Assembly: GCA_902573175.1 (NCBI GenBank)
Contig: CACGIS010000001.1
Coordinates: 62,001-126,000 of the forward strand
Direction: 5' to 3'
Source: Paracoccaceae bacterium
GTDB lineage: Bacteria; Pseudomonadota; Alphaproteobacteria; Rhodobacterales; Rhodobacteraceae
Length of the DNA stretch: 64,000 nt
The notes beneath the pieces are model-generated. The model had not been told where the DNA came from. It ran no database searches and worked only from the letters and a program-made list of their open reading frames with translations. The position numbers were made by a program, and so were the translations under genes. Position 1 is the first letter of the stretch. Each line of letters opens with the position of its first letter. Below, piece by piece: positions 45,619 through 52,949 of this stretch.

Positions 45619-46767
45619 CTAGTCTTTGCTATTTTTTTCAATTGCTCTCCACTTAGAGACATTTTTGTTGTGATCAGTTAAATTTGTGGCAAATGCATGT
45701 CCGCCAGTGCCATCTGCAACAAAAAATATGAAATCCGTATTTTCTGGGTTCAAAGCAGCATAAATGCTTTCTTCGCCAGGATTTGCAATTGGTGTTGGAG
45801 GCAAGCCCCCCCTTAGATATGTATTCCAAGGAGTATCCTTGCGGAGCTCACTTTGTCGAAGGCCCCGGCCTAAAATTTCTTTACCTTTTGTTATTCCGTA
45901 TATTACACTCGGATCAGTCTGCAGCGGCATACCCTTTTTTAGGCGGTTGATAAATACACTCGAAATAATCCGCCGTTCACTTTTGAGCCCAGTCTCTTTT
46001 TCAATAATTGAGGCTAAAATTAAAGCTTCTTCCGCGGTTTTAAATGGCAAGTCATCTAGTTTAGACTGCCAAGCTCTTTGTAAAATATCTTCTTGCTTTA
46101 AGGACATTTGCTTCAATATTGTTGACCTAAAATCTTTTTGACCAAATTCATAACTATCTGGGGCCAAACTGCCCTCTTGAGGAATTTCATTTATCTCCCC
46201 AGTAAGATAGCTAATTTCATTTAAGGCTTGTACTATTCTCCATGAAGTAGCACCCTCTGCTATTACAATTCTGTGCCTAGTAGTTTTATCGTCTACAAAA
46301 GAATTAAATTCTGCCGGTCTTTTATCGCTAGATTTAAAAGCAAATTTTTCTTCTAATTTTGAGGTTTTAGGATCTAGCTCTCGAACTCTGATGGTTGTTG
46401 AAACAATTCCTACTCCGTAGATGATTTCTGTGCCGCAAGTATTTGCCCCACCTTGGGTAACTATATTAGAAATATCCTGCATTGTTGAAAACGCCGGAAT
46501 AAGAAAACTACCAGCTTTCAACTTAGTATCTTTTTCTTGATACCGAACGCCTACCCTGAAAAACCAAGCTGACTGTAGTGCACCTTTTTTTTCTAATTCT
46601 TCAGAAACTGTACGAAATGAACTACCACTCGGGATGCGAATGCATATTGCGGTTTCCAACGGGCCCGCAGAAATATAAAACGACTTTGCCGTTAGACCTA
46701 TACCGCCAGACAACAGCATTACGACGACGAGTAAAGAAATTATATTTGAGGCAGCGCTTCGCCACAT
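45619..46767 (-). CDS. mltG: Endolytic peptidoglycan transglycosylase MltG (YceG)
   Basis: A 382-residue inner-membrane lytic transglycosylase. One N-terminal membrane helix (about residues 8-28, IISLLVVVMLLSGGIGL) precedes a LysM-like part and the YceG domain, whose catalytic Glu lies in ASIIEKETGLKSERRII; VFINRLKKGMPLQTDPSVIYG and NTYLRGGLPPTPIANPG follow (family hallmarks). MltG sets glycan strand length. ATG 46767 is 1 nt after the fabF stop; the longer frame inside fabF is not used. The fabF-mltG pairing is common in proteobacteria. Confidence 0.92.
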   Translation of the reverse strand: MWRSAASNIISLLVVVMLLSGGIGLTAKSFYISAGPLETAICIRIPSGSSFRTVSEELEKKGALQSAWFFRVGVRYQEKDTKLKAGSFLIPAFSTMQDISNIVTQGGANTCGTEIIYGVGIVSTTIRVRELDPKTSKLEEKFAFKSSDKRPAEFNSFVDDKTTRHRIVIAEGATSWRIVQALNEISYLTGEINEIPQEGSLAPDSYEFGQKDFRSTILKQMSLKQEDILQRAWQSKLDDLPFKTAEEALILASIIEKETGLKSERRIISSVFINRLKKGMPLQTDPSVIYGITKGKEILGRGLRQSELRKDTPWNTYLRGGLPPTPIANPGEESIYAALNPENTDFIFFVADGTGGHAFATNLTDHNKNVSKWRAIEKNSKD

Positions 46768-46768
46768 T

Positions 46769-48025
46769 TTACACTTTCGCCAAAAGCAAACTGGCGTTCG
46801 TTCCCCCAAAACCAAAGGAGTTAGAAATAGCGTAGTTTATTTCTCTTGATACTTTTTGATTTGGGGCCAAATCAATTTGTGTTTCTGTTGCAGGATTATC
46901 TAAATTGATTGTTGGTGGAGCAACCTGATCACGAATTGCCAAAATAGTAAAAATAGCCTCGATTGCTCCAGCTGCACCCAGTAAGTGACCAGTTGATGAC
47001 TTAGTAGACGACATCGTTAATTGCCCAGCGTTATCTCCCATCATTCGCTCAACTGCTGCTAATTCGATAACGTCTGCCATGGTTGAAGTACCATGCGCGT
47101 TTATGTAACCTAATTGATCAGGTTCGATACCGGCTTTTTTTAATGCAGCCAACATGGATCTTTCTCCACCTTCGCCATTTTCAGAAGGCGCAGTTATATG
47201 ATACGCATCACCAGACAACCCATATCCAACAACTTCAGCGTATATTTTAGCTCCTCTGCTTTTTGCATGCTGATACTCTTCCAAAACAACAATTCCAGCC
47301 CCCTCACCCATTACAAATCCATCACGATCTACATCATATGGGCGAGACGCCTTCGTTGGATCATCAGCTCTTTTAGTTGATAGCGCTTTACAGGCGTTAA
47401 ACCCACCAATTCCTATCTCAGAAATGGCAGCCTCCGCCCCACCTGCAATCATTACATCAGCATCATTAGCAGCAATAAGCCTAGCCGCATCACCAATTGC
47501 GTGTGCTCCGGTTGAACAGGCAGTTACGACTGAATGATTAGGGCCTTTGAAGCCAAATCGAATACTAACCTGCCCAGATATCAAATTTATCAGTGCACCC
47601 GGTATAAAAAATGGTGAAATTCTTTTGGGTCCACGCTCATTAATCATTACTGCAGTTTCTGCTATAGAATTTAAACCGCCAATACCTGAGCCAATCATTA
47701 CACCGGTGCGAAGTAATTTGGCCTCTTCAGTAGGCTTCCAATCAGCATCCCTTACGGCCATTTCTGAAGCAGCAATACCATACAAGATAAAGTCGTCTAC
47801 TTTTCTTCGTTCCTTTGGCTCCATCCAATCATCGGCATTGAAGGTTCCATTTAGACCGTCTCCATGGGGAACCTCGCAAGCATACTTTGTCGCGACCCGG
47901 TCAGCGTTAAACCGTGTTATTATACCTGCACCAGAGTCTCCATTAAGAATACGCGACCAAGTTTCCTCAACGCCACAGGCGAGAGGCGATATCAACCCTA
48001 ATCCCGTAATAACTACTCGACGCAT
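46769..48025 (-). CDS. fabF: Beta-ketoacyl-ACP synthase II
   Basis: A 418-residue elongating condensing enzyme. Catalytic Cys170 is in VVTACSTGAHAIGDA; the two histidines are in INAHGTSTMADVIE and KSSTGHLLGAAG. The GVMIGSGIGGLNSI and SNSFGFGGTNASLLLAKV ends match the family. It follows acpP after 134 nt holding a terminator and a hairpin, so it seems to have its own promoter. mltG is coupled downstream. Confidence 0.96.
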   Translation of the reverse strand: MRRVVITGLGLISPLACGVEETWSRILNGDSGAGIITRFNADRVATKYACEVPHGDGLNGTFNADDWMEPKERRKVDDFILYGIAASEMAVRDADWKPTEEAKLLRTGVMIGSGIGGLNSIAETAVMINERGPKRISPFFIPGALINLISGQVSIRFGFKGPNHSVVTACSTGAHAIGDAARLIAANDADVMIAGGAEAAISEIGIGGFNACKALSTKRADDPTKASRPYDVDRDGFVMGEGAGIVVLEEYQHAKSRGAKIYAEVVGYGLSGDAYHITAPSENGEGGERSMLAALKKAGIEPDQLGYINAHGTSTMADVIELAAVERMMGDNAGQLTMSSTKSSTGHLLGAAGAIEAIFTILAIRDQVAPPTINLDNPATETQIDLAPNQKVSREINYAISNSFGFGGTNASLLLAKV

Positions 48026-48068
48026 GTTTTACTCATTATAGACCGCTTTGGTTGCTAATAGCGCGTAA

Positions 48069-48097
48069 GAGCCCTCTAGGGCAAGTCTTGCGGGCTC
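48069..48097 (-). other. Hairpin in the fabF upstream region
   Basis: GAGCCC (48069-48074) and GGGCTC (48092-48097) pair perfectly around GCAAG/CTTGC (48081-48091), giving a bulged stem 44 nt before the fabF ATG, on the fabF side of the acpP terminator. No T-run follows in the minus-strand direction, so it is not a terminator. It could shape fabF mRNA stability or translation. Confidence 0.4.
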
Positions 48098-48112
48098 CTA
48101 TCACGGAGCAAA

Positions 48113-48137
48113 TAAAAAACCCTCGCGTCTGCGAGGG
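48113..48137 (-). terminator. Intrinsic terminator after acpP
   Basis: On the minus strand CCCTCGC (48137-48131) pairs with GCGAGGG (48126-48120) around a 4-nt loop, followed by six T (48119-48114). It lies 22 nt past the acpP stop and separates the fabD-fabG-acpP transcript from fabF. Confidence 0.88.
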
Positions 48138-48159
48138 CTCTAATCAACTGATACTTTAG

Positions 48160-48393
48160 CTAAGCAGCTTCTCCGATGAACTTAACAGCATCTCCAAAAG
48201 TCTGAATGTTTTCCGCAGCATCATCTGGTATTTCAATTCCAAACTCTTCTTCAAATGCCATCACTAACTCAACCGTATCCAAGCTATCGGCACCTAGATC
48301 ATCAATAAACGATGCATTATCAACAACTTTATCTTCATCAACGCCTAAATGTTCTACAACAATTTTTTTAACGCGGTCTGCGGTATCGCTCAT
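48160..48393 (-). CDS. acpP: Acyl carrier protein
   Basis: A 77-residue, strongly acidic four-helix protein carrying the growing acyl chain. Serine 37 in [22 protein letters not shown] takes the 4'-phosphopantetheine arm. GAGGAAGAT precedes the ATG at 48393. A nested hairpin lies in its leader (48423-48465). It sits between fabG and fabF and is followed by a strong terminator, as expected for a gene needed in large amounts. Confidence 0.97.
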   Translation of the reverse strand: MSDTADRVKKIVVEHLGVDEDKVVDNASFIDDLGADSLDTVELVMAFEEEFGIEIPDDAAENIQTFGDAVKFIGEAA

Positions 48394-48422
48394 CGTATCT
48401 TCCTCATTCTACAGGGATTGAA

Positions 48423-48465
48423 CCCGATTTTCCCCTAAATTTAAAGGGGTTTTTGCCCTATCGGG
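48423..48465 (-). other. Nested hairpin in the acpP leader
   Basis: CCCGAT (48423-48428) pairs with ATCGGG (48460-48465), and inside it CCCCT (48432-48436) pairs with AGGGG (48445-48449). Both stems are perfect. The structure ends 30 nt before the acpP ATG, in a 231-nt fabG-acpP spacer. It may be a 5' UTR stability or control element, or the processing point between fabG and acpP. Confidence 0.45.
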
Positions 48466-48624
48466 CGGTTATGTTAACTAAAGCTAAAAGGATGTTTTTT
48501 TATTTAAACAACTCATCATTAACTTTTCACGAGCGCTATAACATAAGAATTTAAATTAGCAAACGTTTTGCAATAAAAAGAATGCTGAATTTAAAATTCT
48601 TCAAAATAATAAAATCCTTGAATT

Positions 48625-49362
48625 TTAGATCATAGCCATGCCACCATTGATATGAAGTGTCGCTCCAGTCAAATAACTTGCCTCCGGGCTTGCTAAGTAT
48701 AATGCGGCAGATGCTATTTCAGCGGCAGTTCCCATTCTTCCCGCTGGGATCTGGGTCATTATATTAGTTTTCTGATCTTCATTTAATTTATCCGTCATCG
48801 GCGTTTCAATAAATCCTGGTGCAATAATGTTGACTGTAATTCCCCGACTTGCCACTTCAAAAGCTAACGACTTAGACAATCCCACCATTCCAGCCTTGGA
48901 AGCTGCATAATTAGCTTGCCCAGGATTACCTGTAGAACCAACCACTGAACTAATATTGATTATGCGACCCCAACGATTTTTCATCATACCACGCATAACG
49001 CCCTTACAAAGTTTCATTGTTGCTGTTAAGTTTATATCCAAAACTGTCTGCCACTCTTCATCTGACATCCGCATGACCAAATTATCCCGCGTAATACCCG
49101 CGTTGTTTACCAAAATATCTATACCACCCATCTTTTCGGAAGCATCTCTCAAAAGATCCTCGATAGCTACAGGATCACTCAAATTACATGGAAAGATTTG
49201 TGTGTTATCGTCCAACAAATCTGATAAAACCTGTAAACTTTCTAATCGGGTTCCACTAACTGCAACCTCGGCACCAGCTTCATTCAGCGTTTTAGCTATT
49301 TCCCCGCCTATACCGCCAGACGCCCCAGTAACAAGAGCTTTTTTTCCTTTAAGATCATACAT
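48625..49362 (-). CDS. fabG: 3-oxoacyl-ACP reductase
   Basis: A 245-residue short-chain dehydrogenase reducing 3-oxoacyl-ACP with NADPH. TGASGGIGGEIAKTL binds the cofactor; NNAGITRDNLVMRMSDEEW is a FabG hallmark; the catalytic Ser-Tyr-Lys are in NISSVVGSTGNPGQANYAAS with YAASK. The C-terminal SYLTGATLHINGGMAM is standard. It follows fabD by 18 nt; acpP lies 231 nt downstream. Confidence 0.95.
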   Translation of the reverse strand: MYDLKGKKALVTGASGGIGGEIAKTLNEAGAEVAVSGTRLESLQVLSDLLDDNTQIFPCNLSDPVAIEDLLRDASEKMGGIDILVNNAGITRDNLVMRMSDEEWQTVLDINLTATMKLCKGVMRGMMKNRWGRIINISSVVGSTGNPGQANYAASKAGMVGLSKSLAFEVASRGITVNIIAPGFIETPMTDKLNEDQKTNIMTQIPAGRMGTAAEIASAALYLASPEASYLTGATLHINGGMAMI

Positions 49363-49380
49363 TAAATGATACCTTTTAAT

Positions 49381-50310
49381 TTAAAATTTTACTGTTTTTA
49401 TATCCTCAGGTGAAGAAATATTCTTGAGATCTATATTTTTATCTATCCGTCTTATCATTCCACTCAAGGCTTTACCCGATCCAACTTCCCAAATTTCATC
49501 CACCTTATTTTTTGCCATCCATATGACTGACTCACGCCACCTAACTGACCCAGTAACCTGACTAACTAACAATTTTTTTATCTGGGTGGGATCCGAAACC
49601 GTTTGAGCGCTTACATTTGATATAATTGGAACAATTGGTGGTTTAATTTTAATAGTTTCTAATTCAATCTTCATTTTTTCTGCTGCAGGAGCCATCAATT
49701 CACAGTGAAAAGGGGCGCTCACAGGAAGCATAATAGCTCTTTTCGCCCCAAGATTTTTAGCAAGCTCAATAGCTAACTCTACGGCAGCTTTTTCACCAGA
49801 TATGACAACTTGAGAAGGATCATTATCATTTGCTGCCTGACAAATACCTGCAGCTTGAGCTTCACTAGCCAAAGATTGAACCGTCGCAAAGTTTAATCCC
49901 AATATAGCAGCCATAGCCCCAACTCCAACGGGAACTGCGTCTTGCATAGCGAGCCCTCTAGCTCTCAGAAGTCTTGCCGCATCTGAAACAGAAATAGCTT
50001 TACTCATCGCCAGCGCAGAATATTCACCCAGAGAGTGCCCAGCTAAGTAAGCACAGCTTTCAGTTTTAAAACCTTCACTTTCTAATCCTCTTAATGCCGC
50101 TAAGCTCATCGCCATTAATGCTGGCTGAGCGTTTTGGGTGAGAGTCAATTCTTCAATATCGCCATCCCATATTAGGGAAGATAGGTTTTCGCCCAATGCA
50201 TAATCAACTTCCTCAAATACAGCTTTAGCTGACGAATATTCGTCAGCTAGTAATTTGCCCATTCCTATACTCTGAGACCCTTGCCCAGGGCATACTAAAG
50301 CTCTAACCAC
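49381..50310 (-). CDS. fabD: Malonyl-CoA:ACP transacylase
   Basis: A 309-residue acyltransferase loading malonyl units on ACP. It begins VCPGQGSQSIGMGK; the nucleophilic serine is in AGHSLGEYSALA; the catalytic His region is PVSAPFHCELMAPAA. Normal length. First of the fabD-fabG-acpP group on the minus strand, 58 nt after the amidase gene. Confidence 0.95.
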   Translation of the reverse strand: MVRALVCPGQGSQSIGMGKLLADEYSSAKAVFEEVDYALGENLSSLIWDGDIEELTLTQNAQPALMAMSLAALRGLESEGFKTESCAYLAGHSLGEYSALAMSKAISVSDAARLLRARGLAMQDAVPVGVGAMAAILGLNFATVQSLASEAQAAGICQAANDNDPSQVVISGEKAAVELAIELAKNLGAKRAIMLPVSAPFHCELMAPAAEKMKIELETIKIKPPIVPIISNVSAQTVSDPTQIKKLLVSQVTGSVRWRESVIWMAKNKVDEIWEVGSGKALSGMIRRIDKNIDLKNISSPEDIKTVKF

Positions 50311-50368
50311 AAATAACTCCTTATATGTAAATTGCAGATATCTGTCTTGTTGAAATCATGCAATCCTT

Positions 50369-51742
50369 TTAGTTTATAAAAGTAGGTGGGTATTTTTCTG
50401 GAAAACTTGTAGCGCTGTGCCAACTTTCGGCAATATTTAAAAGGCTATTATCAGAAAACTGTTTGCCAATTAATTGAATACCAAATGGCAATTTATTTTT
50501 GCAAAAACCAGCTGGAAGATTAATAGCTGGAAGCCCTATTAAACTGACCGGCACTACGACCTGCATCCATCTATGATATGTGTCCATCGGGTAGTTAGAA
50601 ATGAATTCTGGATATTCTTTTTCTATATTAAACGGCTGTACCTGTGTTGAAGGCAATACAGCAGCATCACACTGGTCAAGCACTGAAGCCATTTTCTTAA
50701 ACCACTCGCTTCGGGTCTTAGAAGCTTGTACTATCTCGTCGTTTTTGAGCGATAGCCCTCGCTTTATTTCCCATATAAGTGGTTTCTTCATCAACCTACG
50801 TTTTCCTGAATCATCAAATTCCTTTGCAAGCGAGTTGGCTACGGACCAAGATCGCAAAGTAATCCAAGCTTCCCAAACTTTTTCCATAGCCATGGGTAAA
50901 TCAATAACCTCTATTGAAGCGCCTAGTTCCTCAAATTTTTTTAACGATTGCTCAGTGAGATCCCTTATTCCTTCTTCAAGTGGAAGATCCCAGCCCATAA
51001 AAGATATTATCCTTTTATTTTTTAATGAATGATCCTTTAACGGCACGTTAACATCAAAAAAAGGAACTCCATTAGGTTGCCTTTCATCTTTACCAGCCAT
51101 AACCCTCAATAAAACTGCTAAATCCTGAGGGTTTTTGGCCATTGGTCCACTAGTAGACAATTTATGCAAATATAACTCATCACTAGGTTCACTAGGCACT
51201 AAACCCCAGGTAGGTCGCATCCCATAGACATTATTCCAAGCAGCGGGGTTCCGAAGAGAACCCATCATATCCGAGCCATCAGCATATTTTACCATATCAC
51301 AAGCCAAAGCAACCGCTGCCCCGCCAGAGGATCCTCCAGCAGTTTTACTCAAGTTATAGGGGTTTTTTGTAGCTCCAAATACTGGATTAAAAGTATTACT
51401 GCCTAACCCAAGCTCTGGTGTATTCGTTTTTCCAATTATAATAGCGCCGGCCTTACGCATTCGGGCAACAATTATGTCATCATTATCGGCTATTTCATTA
51501 GCAAAAATCGGCGAACCTTGAGTTGTCCTAAACCCCTTTGCATTCGCTAAATCTTTTATTGCAATGATCTCGCCATGAAGTTCACCTTGCTCCTCGATTG
51601 GCAATTTTTCTTTATTAAAGGCTTCATCTAGAATATCATTTTCTTGTCGCATCGAAACAATGGCATTCACTTCAGGGTTCCATTTACGAATTTGCGCAAG
51701 CCTAAATTCAATTTTCTCTGTTACTGATCTTTCAACTGTCAA
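50369..51742 (-). CDS. Amidase-signature family enzyme
   Basis: A 457-residue amidase. The Ser-cisSer-Lys triad region is present: catalytic Lys in IIAIKDLANAKGFRT, the glycine/serine stretch KTAGGSSGGAAVALACDM, and the second serine segment DGSDMMGSLRNPAAW. Such enzymes hydrolyse amides; some act on Glu-tRNA or nitrile-derived amides, but this lacks GatA context, so the substrate is unknown. The start is probably TTG at 51742, because a stop lies 18 nt upstream and the next ATG is about 30 codons in; the N-terminal helix is shorter than in many relatives. Between prfB and fabD. Confidence 0.84.
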   Translation of the reverse strand: MTVERSVTEKIEFRLAQIRKWNPEVNAIVSMRQENDILDEAFNKEKLPIEEQGELHGEIIAIKDLANAKGFRTTQGSPIFANEIADNDDIIVARMRKAGAIIIGKTNTPELGLGSNTFNPVFGATKNPYNLSKTAGGSSGGAAVALACDMVKYADGSDMMGSLRNPAAWNNVYGMRPTWGLVPSEPSDELYLHKLSTSGPMAKNPQDLAVLLRVMAGKDERQPNGVPFFDVNVPLKDHSLKNKRIISFMGWDLPLEEGIRDLTEQSLKKFEELGASIEVIDLPMAMEKVWEAWITLRSWSVANSLAKEFDDSGKRRLMKKPLIWEIKRGLSLKNDEIVQASKTRSEWFKKMASVLDQCDAAVLPSTQVQPFNIEKEYPEFISNYPMDTYHRWMQVVVPVSLIGLPAINLPAGFCKNKLPFGIQLIGKQFSDNSLLNIAESWHSATSFPEKYPPTFIN

Positions 51743-51778
51743 AATGTTATCTTTTATCTAGTTTTCTTTACTCTTAAC

Positions 51779-52906
51779 TTAATCGCTATCCTTTGCTTCA
51801 GCCCTTGATTTCCCAGAAACATTCATTGCTAAAGTAGCAGCCATAAAATCGTCGAGATCACCATCTAATACTCCTTTTGTATCGGAAGTTTCGTGTCCGG
51901 TTCTAAGGTCTTTGACCATCTGATAAGGCTGTAAGACATACGACCTTATTTGGTTGCCCCAACCCGCGTCGCCTTTATTCTCATGGGCCTCAACAACCGC
52001 AGCACTTCTACGATCTAACTCCAGCTGGTATAATCGCGATTTTAGCGCTTTCATTGCAATATCGCGGTTTTGATGCTGAGATTTTTCTGAGCTTGTCACG
52101 ACAATTCCCGTGGGATTATGCGTTATTCTAACCGCGGAATCAGTGGTGTTAACGTGCTGCCCTCCAGCCCCTGAAGAGCGAAAAGTGTCTATTCGAATAG
52201 ACGCTGGATTAACCTCAATATCAATATTATCATCTACCACTGGATAAACCCAAATTGAACAAAAGGAAGTATGCCTTTTAGCCGAACTATCAAAAGGTGA
52301 AATCCTAACAAGCCTATGGACGCCACTTTCCGATTTCAGCCAACCATAAGAATTATGGCCACTTATTTTATAAGTCACAGATTTAATGCCAGCTTCTTCC
52401 CCAGGGGTTTCCGATTGCAAATCGACATTATACCCTGTTTTTTGAGCCCACCTTAGATACATACGAGCCAACATCGCAGCCCAATCACAACTTTCTGTGC
52501 CGCCAGCACCAGCATGAATTTCAAGGAACGTATCGTTTGCATCAGCCTCACCATTCAAAAGCGCTTCAAGCTCTTTTGAAGCTGCATTTTTAGCTAAAAG
52601 GTTTATAGCTTTTTCAGCCTCATCAATAATTTCGCTATCTTCTTCCTGCTCACCTAATTCAATCATTTCGATATTATAGAGTAGATCATCTCTAATTTGA
52701 TTATGCCCCTCCATTGCGTCAACTAATGATTGTCTCTCTCTCATCAACTTCTGAGCCTGATCAGGTTTATCCCAAAGATTGGGGTCTTCTACACGAGCAT
52801 TAAATTCTTCTAGACGGTTAGATGCAGTATCCCAGTCCATTCTCTGGCGAAGTAGTTCCAAAGATTTTTCAACTGAGTTGACTAAATTTTCTATATCTGC
52901 TCTCAT
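51779..52906 (-). CDS. prfB: Peptide chain release factor 2
   Basis: A 375-residue class 1 release factor ending translation at UGA and UAA. The GGQ motif is in RSSGAGGQHVNTTDSAVRI; the codon-recognition SPF is in VRISPFDSSAKRH. The gene is one continuous frame: the programmed +1 frameshift of E. coli prfB is absent, as in many alphaproteobacteria. It follows mrcA by 43 nt on the minus strand. Confidence 0.96.
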   Translation of the reverse strand: MRADIENLVNSVEKSLELLRQRMDWDTASNRLEEFNARVEDPNLWDKPDQAQKLMRERQSLVDAMEGHNQIRDDLLYNIEMIELGEQEEDSEIIDEAEKAINLLAKNAASKELEALLNGEADANDTFLEIHAGAGGTESCDWAAMLARMYLRWAQKTGYNVDLQSETPGEEAGIKSVTYKISGHNSYGWLKSESGVHRLVRISPFDSSAKRHTSFCSIWVYPVVDDNIDIEVNPASIRIDTFRSSGAGGQHVNTTDSAVRITHNPTGIVVTSSEKSQHQNRDIAMKALKSRLYQLELDRRSAAVVEAHENKGDAGWGNQIRSYVLQPYQMVKDLRTGHETSDTKGVLDGDLDDFMAATLAMNVSGKSRAEAKDSD

Positions 52907-52949
52907 AGTTTTTCTTTTAATTTACCGCTAATATTTCATGAATTTTTTC

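Noticed and set aside
48432-48454. Plus-strand terminator CCCCT/AGGGG followed by five T
   Set aside because: No plus-strand gene ends upstream; in the minus orientation it is part of the acpP leader fold, so it is reported there.
51779-52906. Programmed +1 frameshift in prfB
   Set aside because: The gene is open from its ATG to the stop in a single frame with all motifs, so no frameshift is needed.
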